The notes: a model not told the origin generated them from the letters alone. 64,000 bases of DNA from Aliiglaciecola lipolytica (GCF_018860635.1 NZ_JAHKPT010000035.1:124001-188000); one strand, 5' to 3'. Shown: positions 37,118-47,257, numbered from the stretch's first letter. Translations and numbers: made by a program.

Positions 37118-37480
37118 ATGAGCAAAGGAGTTAGCTTAATCGAATTAATGATTACCTTGGCAATCATTGCCATTTTAGTGGCCATATCGGGTAATGTTTT
37201 TAGCGGAAATATCTTAAAATCACGGCGGCAGCAGGCGCAAAATCAGATGCTCGAAAGTACCCTTATGCAAGGGCAATTTCGAATTACTAATGGGCGTTAT
37301 GCAAGTGTTGAAGAATTGGGCTTAGAAAATTCCGAACATTATATCTACTCCGCAGAAATAAAGGGCGGAGCAACCTTTACCCTATTTGCAAAAGCACAAA
37401 ATAATCAAAAAAAAGACTCAACATGCAGCATCCTAAGCATTAATCAATCCATGCAGCGTGAGCCTAAGAAGTGCTGGTAA
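37118..37480 (+). CDS. Small type IV pilin (PilE-like)
   Basis: A 120-residue prepilin with a very short leader: MSKGVSLIELMITLAIIAIL, with cleavage after Gly4 and Glu at +5. The body includes GQFRITNGRYASVEELGL, typical of PilE or GspG-like subunits, and ends with two cysteines (DSTCSILSI and PKKCW) that could form the pilin disulphide loop. GGAG lies nine bases before the chosen ATG. It is divergent from the FimT-like operon with only 80 bp between, so the two units probably share control. It lacks the long C-terminus of the PilE at 55140. Confidence 0.8.
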   Translation: MSKGVSLIELMITLAIIAILVAISGNVFSGNILKSRRQQAQNQMLESTLMQGQFRITNGRYASVEELGLENSEHYIYSAEIKGGATFTLFAKAQNNQKKDSTCSILSINQSMQREPKKCW

Positions 37481-37510
37481 AAACACCTAGGTTAATGAGG
37501 ATGAAATTGT

Positions 37511-37678
37511 TCAAAGTATCCACATTAAGATCAAATAGGTCGCAGCAATACCGATTGAAATCACTAGGATTTTAATAAATCCTTTTTTGCCGTCATCTAA
37601 ACTGTAACCGTGGGTTTTTAGGTAGACTATCCAAATCAGGAATAGCGCAATGGGTATTAAAAATAAAAAGCGCAGCAA
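37511..37678 (-). CDS. Small two-helix membrane protein (55 residues)
   Basis: A 55-residue protein read from a TTG at 37678 with a perfect AGGAGG six bases upstream. It consists of two hydrophobic helices (LRFLFLIPIALFLIWIVYL and FIKILVISIGIAATYLILMW) joined by a charged turn KTHGYSLDDGKKG. The strong ribosome site, clear two-helix plan and lack of any other gene in this 337-bp gap support it as real. I do not recognise a named family; it probably sits in the inner membrane. It lies downstream of the OlsF-like gene on the same strand, 140 bp away. Confidence 0.7.
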   Translation of the reverse strand: MLRFLFLIPIALFLIWIVYLKTHGYSLDDGKKGFIKILVISIGIAATYLILMWIL

Positions 37679-37817
37679 TGTATTCCTCCTAACATCAGCG
37701 TAGAGCTGGCAAGTGGCTAAAGTAGCTCAGATGCTATCAACGATAATGCGATTCAACAGCAATAGTCAATGGTGAATCGTGAATATCCACTGGTTAGGCT
37801 TTTACTTGCATTCTAAG

Positions 37818-39542
37818 TTAGCTAGCTTTTTTAATATCCTGCTGCAGATAACGCTGTTGCTTTTTAGCTTTCATTTTGGAAATATCGCCCAAAACTAGCC
37901 CATCAATACAGTCGTTAAAGTCAGGATCGATATTAAAGTCCAAAAATTGCAGACCATTATCATCGTAAGTCTCAGAATATTGCTTATACAAAGTTGGTAC
38001 AAGCATGCCCATATTCGCTAATAAGTGTTTTAACGTCGTGAAGTCTTGTTTGTAATTTTCACCAGTAAATGGTGAAGTGAGTTGTTCGCTCATCTCATAG
38101 GGTAGCTTTGAACTGGCCAGATGTTCCTGCGGTGGAAAATACAACTGATAAAACTGCACAATCATACTTTTTGCCGCGCTAGGATAAGAGTTACTTAAAC
38201 TAACAGGACCGAATAAATAGCGGTATTGAGGATTTTTCTGGATAAAAGCGCCTATTCCGTACCACAAATAATCTAAGCTGCGTCTACCCCAATAGCGTGG
38301 TTGTACAAAACTTCGCCCCAGCTCTAAGCCGTGTTCAAAGTAGGGGGTCATGCTGTCTTGGTAATTAAACAAAGTACTTGAATAAAGTCCATCTATACCA
38401 TATTTTTCGACAATTCTTTTTGCATCACCAATGCGGTAAGCTCCGGCAATTTCCAGATCATCTCTATCCCATAAGATCAGCTGTAAGTAATGATTGTCAA
38501 ACTTATCAATATCTCTGCGCCTATTACTGCCTTCACCCACAGCACGAAAAGCCACCTCTCTAAGTCGTCCTATTTCACGCATAATCGGAGATGATTTAGC
38601 ATATTGATATAAATAGATAAGCTTGCCATCACCGGTTTCACCCAATAACTCACATTCTGCTTTAATGGCTTTCGACAATGTTTTACGGTTCTCTGGTAGT
38701 GCGATGGCCGTTTGGGTTTTATAAACACCACGTTTACCTGACGCGATTTTATACAGGTGTTTTTTGAATAATTTGACATGTTGAGTGCGCGATAAGGTGT
38801 TGTGGTTGTATGACTCTACCGGCACTATTTCGCCTATTCGAATGGGTAAATGTTTGCGTTTTTGTTTGAACATTTCTTTGACCAATAACGCGGTAGCCAA
38901 AGGTTTGTATAACATGGAAACGCCGTAGAAAAGTGGTGAATTTTTGGCGTCAATAAAAGTTGGCAAGATGGGGGAGTTTGTAGAGCGAGCAATTTTCAAA
39001 AAACCTGAATTCCAGCGTGTGTCTCTAACGCCTTGAGGACGTAAACGTGAGACTTCGCCAGCAGGAAAAATCAGCACAGCCCCTTCTTGCTTAAGATGTT
39101 GATGAATATTTTGAAGATGCTCTTTAGGGGTGCCTCCATGCATGTTATTGACTGGCAGTAACATGTCTTGTAGTGGCTCTAAGGTCATCAACATCTGATT
39201 GGCAACGACTTTTACGTCGGGTCTTATTGCACATAACAATTTTAATAACGCTAAGGCGTCTAGCGAGCCGATAGGGTGGTTAGCAATCACCACAACCCGT
39301 CCTGAGCTTGGGATGCGTTCTTTTTCAATATCTCTAACGGAGTAACTAATATTAAAGTATTCCAGTACCTGCTCAATAAAATCAATGCCTTGGATATTTG
39401 GATAGGTCTGCCCAAATTCCAACATTTCTTTTTCATGAAGTAAGTGTCGTAAGGCGAATTGCAGCGGTTTCGAAAGCCAAGGGTTGTTTTCTGCTTGTGG
39501 GTAATGTTTTTTTATAACTTCTTCAACAGTGAACATATTCAC
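37818..39542 (-). CDS. OlsF-like bifunctional acyltransferase (PlsC-type plus GNAT-type)
   Basis: A 574-residue protein with two acyltransferase halves. Residues about 75-270 are a PlsC-like domain with NHPIGSLDAL (the active-site His and Asp), the substrate motif FPAGEVSRLRP, and ILPTFIDA. Residues about 300-540 resemble the OlsB/GNAT-like N-acyltransferase, with LREVAFRAVGEG, the DNHYLQLILWDRDD strand, and GRSFVQPRYWGRR. This fused order is that of OlsF, which makes ornithine or related aminolipids from amino acid and acyl-ACP. The product here is inferred only. No signal peptide is seen; it should be membrane-peripheral in the cytoplasm. Confidence 0.8.
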   Translation of the reverse strand: MNMFTVEEVIKKHYPQAENNPWLSKPLQFALRHLLHEKEMLEFGQTYPNIQGIDFIEQVLEYFNISYSVRDIEKERIPSSGRVVVIANHPIGSLDALALLKLLCAIRPDVKVVANQMLMTLEPLQDMLLPVNNMHGGTPKEHLQNIHQHLKQEGAVLIFPAGEVSRLRPQGVRDTRWNSGFLKIARSTNSPILPTFIDAKNSPLFYGVSMLYKPLATALLVKEMFKQKRKHLPIRIGEIVPVESYNHNTLSRTQHVKLFKKHLYKIASGKRGVYKTQTAIALPENRKTLSKAIKAECELLGETGDGKLIYLYQYAKSSPIMREIGRLREVAFRAVGEGSNRRRDIDKFDNHYLQLILWDRDDLEIAGAYRIGDAKRIVEKYGIDGLYSSTLFNYQDSMTPYFEHGLELGRSFVQPRYWGRRSLDYLWYGIGAFIQKNPQYRYLFGPVSLSNSYPSAAKSMIVQFYQLYFPPQEHLASSKLPYEMSEQLTSPFTGENYKQDFTTLKHLLANMGMLVPTLYKQYSETYDDNGLQFLDFNIDPDFNDCIDGLVLGDISKMKAKKQQRYLQQDIKKAS

Positions 39543-39644
39543 ACCTTAATGTGTCTGCATTTTGGCGGATGTTACGTTGCAAATATGACAATTTAACGCC
39601 ACATTTCTTGCAAATTTGTGACGTTGCATTGTCTTAATATGCTT

Positions 39645-40445
39645 TTAGGCTGCTTGCGAATTTTTTGATTTCTCGTCAGTTTTTATCGGTATTACCTGAG
39701 CTTTTTCAGCTAATTGAGTCCAATACACCAGCTGTAATTGACCTTCTGCATTTTCCGTCAGCGCTGAACAGTTTTCTATCCAATCTCCATCATTGAAATA
39801 AGTAGCATCACGTTTTGTGCATATTTCTGGGTGATGAATATGACCGCAAACCACACCATCTAAGCCGCGACTAGTTGCTCGTTCACAACAGGCTTGTTTA
39901 TATCTCTCAATGGCTAAACTGGCCCCTTTAATATGCTTTTTAATATGTCCCGCCAGTGACCAATAAGGTTTGCCACGCAGGGTTTGAATACGATTGAACC
40001 AACGGTTTATAAACAATAATAAGTCGTAAGCTTTATCGCCAATCCACGCATGGACTGGTCCGAAGCACACTTCTTGGTCAAATTGGTCGCCATGTAAAAC
40101 CAATAGTTTTTTATGGTCCTGGGTGATGTGGATGGTGTCCCGCACTACTTTGATATGACCAAACTCCATGCCATTATATTTTTGCAATGGTTGGTCATGA
40201 TTGCCTGGTAAGTAAATTACCTTGGTTTCAGTTTGTGATAATTGCCAAATTTTATGCAGAACCTGATTGTGGCTATCTGGCCAACGAAACTGCTTACTCA
40301 TCGCCCACATATCAATAATGTCACCTACCAAATAAATGGTTTCGAATTGGTGGTTGCTCAGGAAGTCGAGTAGATATTCGGCTTTACAGTCTTTGCTACC
40401 TAAATGGATATCAGACAACCAAACCGTTCTATATTGTTTTTTCAT
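39645..40445 (-). CDS. UDP-2,3-diacylglucosamine diphosphatase-family metallophosphatase
   Basis: A 266-residue calcineurin-like phosphoesterase. All metal motifs are present in order: SDIHLGS, GDIIDMW, GNHDQ, LHGDQFD and CGHIHHPE. This set is that of the LpxH/LpxG-like and YbbF-type branch rather than of general nucleases. Whether it is the true lipid A enzyme cannot be settled here, since a separate LpxH may exist elsewhere. The ATG at 40445 (MKKQYRTVWLSDIH) is preferred over an upstream start at 40481. It precedes the OlsF-like gene by about 100 bp on the same strand, suggesting a shared role in membrane lipids. Confidence 0.82.
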   Translation of the reverse strand: MKKQYRTVWLSDIHLGSKDCKAEYLLDFLSNHQFETIYLVGDIIDMWAMSKQFRWPDSHNQVLHKIWQLSQTETKVIYLPGNHDQPLQKYNGMEFGHIKVVRDTIHITQDHKKLLVLHGDQFDQEVCFGPVHAWIGDKAYDLLLFINRWFNRIQTLRGKPYWSLAGHIKKHIKGASLAIERYKQACCERATSRGLDGVVCGHIHHPEICTKRDATYFNDGDWIENCSALTENAEGQLQLVYWTQLAEKAQVIPIKTDEKSKNSQAA

Positions 40446-40693
40446 GTGCGCACCATAAACGTGAAGTAGAAAGCAGAACAAATAAAACCCTTACTCTTCA
40501 CCGAAGCTGTAAGGTAATTAAGTTTTGTTTATGGGGTTTGCAAGTTAACGGACGGTATTTACAAATTAGTGACGTTTATTTGAATAAATGATGACAGGCC
40601 AAGGAAAATTCGTTTGCCACGGCAGGCAGGCCTAAAGCTAATCAAATTGGCATTAAATTGACAGGATTCGTGGAGATATCAAATTGCAGGCAT

Positions 40694-40718
40694 AAAAAAA
40701 GCGCCATAAGCGCTTTTT
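40694..40718 (-). terminator. Terminator of rpsT
   Basis: On the minus strand AAAAAGCGC and GCGCTTTTT form a 9-bp stem with a five-base loop and run into more T residues, 24 bp after the S20 stop codon. Confidence 0.9.
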
Positions 40719-40741
40719 CTAATGTATTACTAAACGCGTAA

Positions 40742-41002
40742 TTATAGAGCTTTGATCTGTGAAGCAAGACGGCTCTTATGACGAGCAGCTTTGTTTTTGT
40801 GGATCAAACCTTTGGTTGCCATACGGTCAAGCAAAGGAGTAGCTGTAGTGAAAGCAGCTGTAGCAGCTTCTTTATCACCAGCAGCAATAGCAGCGATTAC
40901 TTTCTTAAGGTAAGTACGTACCATTGAACGACGGCTAGCGTTATGCTGGCGGCGTTTTTCTGCTTGGATTGCGCGTTTCTTAGCAGACTTAATGTTAGCC
41001 AA
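40742..41002 (-). CDS. rpsT: 30S ribosomal protein S20
   Basis: An 86-residue basic protein that binds 16S rRNA early in small-subunit assembly. [20 protein letters not shown] and the C-terminal [17 protein letters not shown] are diagnostic. It has its own promoter and terminator and is divergent from murJ, the usual arrangement in gammaproteobacteria. Confidence 0.99.
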   Translation of the reverse strand: MANIKSAKKRAIQAEKRRQHNASRRSMVRTYLKKVIAAIAAGDKEAATAAFTTATPLLDRMATKGLIHKNKAARHKSRLASQIKAL

Positions 41003-41046
41003 TTTGAAACTCCCGAAAAAAATCTAGTCAAAATTCAAGGGCGCAG

Positions 41047-41075
41047 ATTGTGCCTATTTGATAGGCCTTTGTCAA
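41047..41075 (-). promoter_or_regulatory. Sigma-70 promoter of rpsT
   Basis: On the minus strand TTGACA (41075-41070), a 17-bp spacer and CACAAT (41052-41047) precede rpsT by 45 bp. The discriminator CTGCGCCC is GC-rich, as in growth-rate-controlled ribosomal promoters. Confidence 0.7.
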
Positions 41076-41214
41076 ACAGTTTTAAAGGAATAATCGATAT
41101 TTACATCAAGTATTCTAATTTACCTTGGATTCAGGGGAGAGTATAGACTCTGTTCTACTTTATCGCGCATAATAACCCCCTGTTTTTACCGGCTACGGTG
41201 TAAAGGAATCATTT

Positions 41215-42783
41215 TTGTCAAAAAAACTGCTTAAGTCCGGTGTCATTGTCTCATTTATGACGTTTTTGTCGCGCATACTTGGCCTAATACGTGATGTGGT
41301 GGTCGCCAACATGCTCGGCGCGGGCGCAGCCGCTGACGTTTTTTTAGTCGCGAATAAAATTCCCAATTTTTTACGTCGTTTATTCGCTGAAGGGGCGTTT
41401 GCTCAAGCCTTTATTCCGGTCTTATCTGAAGTGAAAAGTGAGGGTGATGAAGAGCATCTCAAGTTATTTATCGCAAAAGTTTCAGGTACCTTAGGTGTCA
41501 TTGTAACCATAGTCACTCTTTTAGGGGTAATAGGTTCGCCAGTCGTGGCGGCGCTTTTTGGCGCAGGTTGGTTTGTTGATTATTTAAATGACGGCCCGCA
41601 AGGGGATAAATTCGAACCCTTTGCTTTAATGCTGAAAATTACCTTTCCGTATCTATTTTTTGTTTCGCTAACTGGTTTGTCTGGTGCCATATTAAATACG
41701 CTGAATAAATTTGCGGTTGCGGCGTTTACGCCTGTGCTGCTAAATGTGGCGATTATCAGTTGCGCACTGTATTTATCTCCGTATTTTGAAAATCCAGAGT
41801 TCGCGCTGGCCTGGGGTGTTTTTACAGGCGGAATGTTGCAATTACTATTTCAAATTCCATTTTTATATCGCGCTGGTGTGCTAGTTAAGCCCAAATGGGC
41901 TTGGTCCGATCCTAAAGTTCGTAAAGTAAGACGTTTGATGATCCCCGCGCTGTTCGGTGTATCTGTGAGTCAAATCAATCTACTTATCGATACTATGATT
42001 GCCACCACATTAATGACAGGTTCGGTTAGTTGGCTTTACTATTCCGATAGGTTATTGGAGTTTCCGTTAGGGCTTTTCGGTATTGCTATTGCGACTGTTA
42101 TTCTACCAACCCTTTCAAAACAGTATGTGAGTCAAGATAGACAATCCTTTAGCAACAGTATGGACTGGGGAATAAAGGTTGTGTGTTTGCTTGGGGCGCC
42201 GGCAGCGGCTGGTTTGTTTGTGCTGGCTGAACCTATGTTATTAACCATATTTTATGGCGGTGCTTTCACCGCGCAAGATGCCACTATGGCGTCTTATAGT
42301 TTAATGGCCTATTCCACTGGTTTATTGAGCTTTATGTTAGTGAAGGTACTGGCACCTGGCTTCTACTCTCGACAAGATCTCAAAACCCCTGTGCGTTACG
42401 GTATTTATTGCATGGTGGCTAACATATTTTTTAACATCGCATTAGCCATTCCTTATGGTTATGTCGGTCTTGCTATCGCAACGGCTATGTCGGCAACCAT
42501 GAATGCAACACTTTTGTACGTGCAGTTACATCGTTTAGGGGTGTTTCAAATTACGGCTAATACTTGTGTGTTTTTGCTTAAAATACTAGCCGGTTGTGTG
42601 GTGATGGTGTCAGTCATACAATTTTTTAATGCTGATGTGACGATTTGGCAGAACATGGACACGCTTTCAAAAGCATACGAATTAGCCAAGCTAATAGTGT
42701 TTGGATTTTTATCCTTTGTAGTCACCTTACTGCTAGTTGGGGTTCGAACAAGCAGTTTCGTCGGTACCCATAAAGTTCAGTAA
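41215..42783 (+). CDS. murJ: Lipid II flippase MurJ
   Basis: A 522-residue inner-membrane protein of the MOP superfamily with about fourteen helices; it moves lipid II to the periplasmic side for peptidoglycan synthesis. The N-terminal SFMTFLSRILGLIRDVVVAN and LRRLFAEGAFAQAFIPVLSE are MurJ signatures, including the arginine used in the central cavity. The start is a TTG with AAAGGAATC upstream. It is divergent from rpsT and precedes ribF by 186 bp, the usual gene order. Confidence 0.96.
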   Translation: MSKKLLKSGVIVSFMTFLSRILGLIRDVVVANMLGAGAAADVFLVANKIPNFLRRLFAEGAFAQAFIPVLSEVKSEGDEEHLKLFIAKVSGTLGVIVTIVTLLGVIGSPVVAALFGAGWFVDYLNDGPQGDKFEPFALMLKITFPYLFFVSLTGLSGAILNTLNKFAVAAFTPVLLNVAIISCALYLSPYFENPEFALAWGVFTGGMLQLLFQIPFLYRAGVLVKPKWAWSDPKVRKVRRLMIPALFGVSVSQINLLIDTMIATTLMTGSVSWLYYSDRLLEFPLGLFGIAIATVILPTLSKQYVSQDRQSFSNSMDWGIKVVCLLGAPAAAGLFVLAEPMLLTIFYGGAFTAQDATMASYSLMAYSTGLLSFMLVKVLAPGFYSRQDLKTPVRYGIYCMVANIFFNIALAIPYGYVGLAIATAMSATMNATLLYVQLHRLGVFQITANTCVFLLKILAGCVVMVSVIQFFNADVTIWQNMDTLSKAYELAKLIVFGFLSFVVTLLLVGVRTSSFVGTHKVQ

Positions 42784-42969
42784 AACAATCAATCAGCGAA
42801 TAAACCTAGATATTAAACCGATAAATTCCTTGGTTTTTGTGAGTTTTGTCCACTAATACCTACTTTTGCTAGTATATAACACCGATTGACTTTCTTTACT
42901 TGCACAGTTCGTTATAATTCCCGCCTTTGATCGAAGTGAAATAATTTAGTTATTGAATTGAGGAAAGCA

Positions 42970-43896
42970 GTGGAATTGATCCGAGGTTTACACAACATCC
43001 GCGAGGACCACAAAGGATGCGTGTTAACAATTGGCAAATTTGATGGTGTACATTTAGGTCATCAAGCCGTTTTGCGAAATTTGGTTCTACAGGCTAAAAA
43101 TCTTGGGTTGCCTTCCACCGTTATGGTATTTGAACCTCAACCTGAAGAAGTTTTTACGCCTGAAGATGCGCCAGCGCGATTAAGTCGATTGCGGGATAAA
43201 TTCGAACAACTTAGATTGGTTGGCGTTGATCGCCTGTTATGTATTAAGTTTGACCGAGAGTTTGCAAGCCAAACCGCTAATTATTTCATTAAACACCTGC
43301 TTGTTGAAAAGTTGGGTATCGAGTTTTTAGTGGTAGGCGATGATTTCCGCTTTGGCAAAGGGCGACAAGGTGATTTTACATTACTAGAGCAAAATGCCGA
43401 CAAGTACGGATACAAAGTCGTTAGTACTCGGAGTTTTTTACGTAAAGATTGCCGTATTAGTTCTACTGAAATACGCACCGCTTTGGCAAATGGGGATATC
43501 TCAGAAGCAGAAGCGATGTTAGGCAGGCCTTTTGCGATTGCCGGTAAAGTGGTTCATGGTGAAAAACGTGGGAGAACAATAGGTTTCCCTACGGCAAATG
43601 TTTTGTTGAAACGATGTCAAACACCAATTCAAGGCGTGTTTGCCGTAAAAGTAAGATTAGATGGTGCTTACTTAAATGGCGTTGCTAATGTGGGGATCCG
43701 TCCTACAGTAAATGGTCAACGTTCTCAGCTTGAAGTTCATATGTTTGATTTTAATAAACAAATATATGGGCAGTTGATTCAAGTGGAATTTATTAAGAAG
43801 TTAAGAGACGAAATTAAGTTCGAGTCATTCGAACTATTGAAAAAACAAATAGAGTTCGATGCACAAATAGCTCGTGAGCTTTTGTGTGCTGATTAA
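42970..43896 (+). CDS. ribF: Bifunctional riboflavin kinase/FAD synthetase
   Basis: A 308-residue enzyme that phosphorylates riboflavin to FMN and adenylates it to FAD. The N-terminal FAD synthetase domain has GKFDGVHLGHQ, a nucleotidyltransferase HxGH site, and SSTEIRTALANGD. The C-terminal kinase domain (about 185-305) has GEKRGRTIGFPTAN and NGVANVGIRPTV. The GTG at 42970 is chosen because GAGGAAA lies just upstream and it matches the usual family start (xELIRGLHN); a TTG at 42958 is in frame. A TATAAT at 42913-42918 probably belongs to its promoter. ileS follows after 30 bp. Confidence 0.96.
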   Translation: MELIRGLHNIREDHKGCVLTIGKFDGVHLGHQAVLRNLVLQAKNLGLPSTVMVFEPQPEEVFTPEDAPARLSRLRDKFEQLRLVGVDRLLCIKFDREFASQTANYFIKHLLVEKLGIEFLVVGDDFRFGKGRQGDFTLLEQNADKYGYKVVSTRSFLRKDCRISSTEIRTALANGDISEAEAMLGRPFAIAGKVVHGEKRGRTIGFPTANVLLKRCQTPIQGVFAVKVRLDGAYLNGVANVGIRPTVNGQRSQLEVHMFDFNKQIYGQLIQVEFIKKLRDEIKFESFELLKKQIEFDAQIARELLCAD

Positions 43897-43926
43897 AATA
43901 GATTTAAGAATTGGATTTTAGCCTCA

Positions 43927-46752
43927 ATGAGCGATTATAAACATACGTTAAATTTACCCGAAACAGACTTCCCAATGCGCGGAAATTTGGCTAATCGGGA
44001 ACCGCAAATGCTGAAGCAATGGACTCAGAAAAAACTTTACCATGCTATTCGCGATGCTAAAAAAGGCAAAACACCTTTTATTTTGCATGACGGCCCTCCA
44101 TATGCGAATGGTGATATTCACATCGGTCATGCGGTAAATAAAATTCTTAAAGACGTTATTGTTAAATCTAAGACTCTATCTGACTTTGATGCGCCTTATG
44201 TGCCTGGGTGGGACTGTCATGGTCTGCCTATTGAACTACAAGTTGAAAAAAAGGTAGGCAAACCAGGTAAGAAGGTCACTGCAGCTGAATTCAGACAAAA
44301 ATGTCGCGAGTATGCTGAACGTCAAATAGCCGGACAAAAAAGTGATTTTATTCGCCTTGGTGTTTTAGGCGAATGGGACAGACCCTATAAAACAATGGAC
44401 TTTACCTCAGAGGCCGACATCATTCGGGCACTTGGCGGTATAGTGCGTTCAGGTCATATGGAAAAAGGCTTTAAACCTGTTCATTGGTGTACTGACTGTG
44501 GTTCGGCTCTAGCTGAAGCGGAAGTTGAATATCAAGACAAACAGTCACCTTCGATTGATGTGCGTTTTAGTGCGCAAGATCAAGACGCCATAGCAGAAGC
44601 CTTTAAACATCCAGAAAATCACGTGGGAGAAGGTCCCGTTTCAGTGGTTATCTGGACGACAACACCATGGACGTTACCTGCCAACAGAGCTGTTTGTGTG
44701 AGTCCGCAACTTGAGTATACCTTAGTGCAAGTTGAGGGTGATAAGCCTGAAAGATTGGTGATAGCGTCCGATTTGGTTAGTTCTTGTATGGACCGTTTTG
44801 GCATTGAACATTATCACGCGTTAGGTTATTGCCATGGTGATGCATTAGAAAATCAACATATATGGCATCCATTTTACGACTTTACGGTACCTATTATTTT
44901 AGGTGACCATGTTACCACTGAGTCCGGTACTGGTTGTGTACATACAGCGCCTGGTCATGGTGTCGACGATTTTAACGTTGGTGCAAAGTACGGTTTAGAA
45001 GTCGCTAATCCAGTGGGTGCAAACGGTGTATATTTGCCTGGCACTGAATTGTTTGAAGGCGAGCACGTACTAAAAGCTAACTCTCATATTGTTGATGTGT
45101 TAGTGGAGCGCAAAGCTTTGGTTCACCATCATGCTTATACGCATAGTTACCCTCATTGCTGGCGTCACAAAACGCCAATTATTTTCCGTGCAACTCCCCA
45201 ATGGTTTATCAGCATGGACAAAAATGGGTTACGTCAACAATCTTTGGCCGAAATCGCGAAAACCCAATGGATACCAGAATGGGGGCAAAGCCGAATAGAG
45301 AGTATGGTCGAAGGACGTCCTGATTGGTGTATCTCACGCCAACGTACGTGGGGCGTGCCAATCGCTTTATTTGTTCATAAAGATACCGGTGAACTGCATC
45401 CAAATACCGATGAACTATTGGAAAAAGTAGCGAAGTTAGTTGAAAAAAGTGGGATCCAAGCTTGGTGGGACATCGACACTCAGGCGTTTTTGGGTGACGA
45501 CGCAACAGAGTTTGTAAAAGTTCCAGATACCTTAGATGTATGGTTCGATTCAGGTGTCACTCATCACTTTGTGGTGGACAGTAGAGATGATATTCCTGCT
45601 TCAGCTGATTTATATCTTGAAGGCTCAGACCAACACCGCGGATGGTTTATGTCATCATTGATGACCAGTGTGGCTGAAAAAGGACATGCTCCATACAAGC
45701 AAGTGTTAACTCATGGCTTTACCGTTGATGGTGAAGGTAAGAAGATGTCAAAGTCTATCGGTAACACCGTCGCTCCACAGGAAGTGATTAATAAATTAGG
45801 CGCGGACATTTTGCGCTTGTGGGTTGCCTCTACCGATTATCGCAGTGAAATTGCAGTATCGGATGAAATTTTAAAACGTTCAGCGGATTCCTATCGCCGT
45901 ATACGTAATACCGCGAGATTCCTTCTAGCTAACTTGAATGGCTTTAATCCGGAAACAGATTTAGTGCCTTTTGATGAGTTGGTTGAACTGGATAAATGGG
46001 CGGTTGGACGTGCTGCAGAAATTCAAAATGACATTATTCAAGCTTACGAAAAGTATGATTTATTGGTTGTAAGCCAAAAAATGATGCAGTTTTGTTCGAT
46101 TGAATTAGGTAGTTTCTACTTAGATATCATTAAAGACCGTCAGTACACTGCTAAGGCAGATGGACATGCTAGACGTTCTTGTCAAACCGCGTTGTACCAC
46201 ATTGTTGAAGCATTAGTACGCTGGATGGCACCCATTACTAGCTTTACTGCACAAGAGCTGTGGCAGGAAATGCCAGGTAAACGTGACGAATTCGTGTTTA
46301 CTGGTACTTGGTACGATGGTTTACCGAAACAATCTAGCGCTGGTAGCTTCGATAATGCTTTTTGGTTACAGGTACTTGCAGTCAAAGAGCAGGTAAATAG
46401 AGCTTTAGAGCAACAGCGAAAAGAGGGTAAATTAGGTGCTTCACTTGAAGCTCAAGTGACCCTGTATGCAGGCAAAGAATTAGCCGCTAAGCTTTTACAA
46501 TTGCAAGATGAATTGCGTTTTGTGTTGATTACCTCCACAGCGAAAGTAGTCGAAGCTTCAACTAAGCCTGACAACGCAATTGGCACTGAAATCGCCGATT
46601 TATGGTTGGAGATTGTAAAATCAGAGGATGCCAAGTGTGTTCGCTGTTGGCACCATCGAGCAGATGTAGGTACTGACCAAACTCATCCTGAGTTGTGTCA
46701 TCGTTGCGTAGACAATGTAGAAGGTGCTGGTGAGTCGAGACAATATGCTTAA
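43927..46752 (+). CDS. ileS: Isoleucyl-tRNA synthetase
   Basis: A 941-residue class I synthetase. The HIGH motif begins at residue 65 ([10 protein letters not shown]) and KMSKS lies near 605 ([11 protein letters not shown]). The CP1 editing domain includes the [10 protein letters not shown] motif that clears valine and threonine mistakes. The C-terminal zinc finger has CVRCWHH and CHRCV. Length matches E. coli (938). It overlaps lspA by eight bases, as part of the ribF-ileS-lspA-fkpB-ispH run. Confidence 0.98.
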   Translation: MSDYKHTLNLPETDFPMRGNLANREPQMLKQWTQKKLYHAIRDAKKGKTPFILHDGPPYANGDIHIGHAVNKILKDVIVKSKTLSDFDAPYVPGWDCHGLPIELQVEKKVGKPGKKVTAAEFRQKCREYAERQIAGQKSDFIRLGVLGEWDRPYKTMDFTSEADIIRALGGIVRSGHMEKGFKPVHWCTDCGSALAEAEVEYQDKQSPSIDVRFSAQDQDAIAEAFKHPENHVGEGPVSVVIWTTTPWTLPANRAVCVSPQLEYTLVQVEGDKPERLVIASDLVSSCMDRFGIEHYHALGYCHGDALENQHIWHPFYDFTVPIILGDHVTTESGTGCVHTAPGHGVDDFNVGAKYGLEVANPVGANGVYLPGTELFEGEHVLKANSHIVDVLVERKALVHHHAYTHSYPHCWRHKTPIIFRATPQWFISMDKNGLRQQSLAEIAKTQWIPEWGQSRIESMVEGRPDWCISRQRTWGVPIALFVHKDTGELHPNTDELLEKVAKLVEKSGIQAWWDIDTQAFLGDDATEFVKVPDTLDVWFDSGVTHHFVVDSRDDIPASADLYLEGSDQHRGWFMSSLMTSVAEKGHAPYKQVLTHGFTVDGEGKKMSKSIGNTVAPQEVINKLGADILRLWVASTDYRSEIAVSDEILKRSADSYRRIRNTARFLLANLNGFNPETDLVPFDELVELDKWAVGRAAEIQNDIIQAYEKYDLLVVSQKMMQFCSIELGSFYLDIIKDRQYTAKADGHARRSCQTALYHIVEALVRWMAPITSFTAQELWQEMPGKRDEFVFTGTWYDGLPKQSSAGSFDNAFWLQVLAVKEQVNRALEQQRKEGKLGASLEAQVTLYAGKELAAKLLQLQDELRFVLITSTAKVVEASTKPDNAIGTEIADLWLEIVKSEDAKCVRCWHHRADVGTDQTHPELCHRCVDNVEGAGESRQYA

Positions 46753-47257
46753 TTTATTCTCTCAAACCGGATTACGTTTTTTATGGCTTACTGTTTTAAC
46801 CTTAGTGCTAGATCAGTGGAGTAAGCATGCAGTGCTAGCTGCAATGGAGTTGTATCAATCCATTCAAATTACTCCTTTTTTCAATCTAACTCATACACGT
46901 AATTATGGCGCAGCATTTAGTTTTCTCAATGATGCAAGTGGCTGGCAAAGATGGATGTTCACTGGCATAGCGATAGCCGTAAGTGTGGTAATTTTGCGTT
47001 GGTTAAAAGGTGCCAAAAAACATCAAATTATGTTGCCCGTTGCATTTTGTTTAATTCTAGGTGGTGCACTTGGCAATGTTTACGATCGTATTATGTATGG
47101 TTACGTAGTCGACTTTTTACATGTTTATTATCAACAGTATGAGTGGCCGGTATTTAATGTCGCTGATAGCGCGATTTGTTTGGGCGCATTTTTACTAATT
47201 GTTGATATGTTTAAGAATAAAGAAAAAGATGGAGAAACAGATAATGCTGGAAATTAA
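46745..47257 (+). CDS. lspA: Lipoprotein signal peptidase (signal peptidase II)
   Basis: A 170-residue inner-membrane aspartyl protease that cuts signal peptides from diacylglyceryl-modified prolipoproteins. It has four membrane helices. The two catalytic aspartates lie in [15 protein letters not shown] and FNVADSAI, the usual signatures, and [14 protein letters not shown] is the substrate-side segment. The ATG at 46745 lies inside the end of ileS; an in-frame GTG at 46724 is less likely. Confidence 0.97.
   Translation: MLNLFSQTGLRFLWLTVLTLVLDQWSKHAVLAAMELYQSIQITPFFNLTHTRNYGAAFSFLNDASGWQRWMFTGIAIAVSVVILRWLKGAKKHQIMLPVAFCLILGGALGNVYDRIMYGYVVDFLHVYYQQYEWPVFNVADSAICLGAFLLIVDMFKNKEKDGETDNAGN

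Noticed and set aside
42886-42918. TTGACT and TATAAT upstream of ribF as one promoter
   Set aside because: The spacer is 21 bp, too long for a normal sigma-70 promoter; only the TATAAT is credible.
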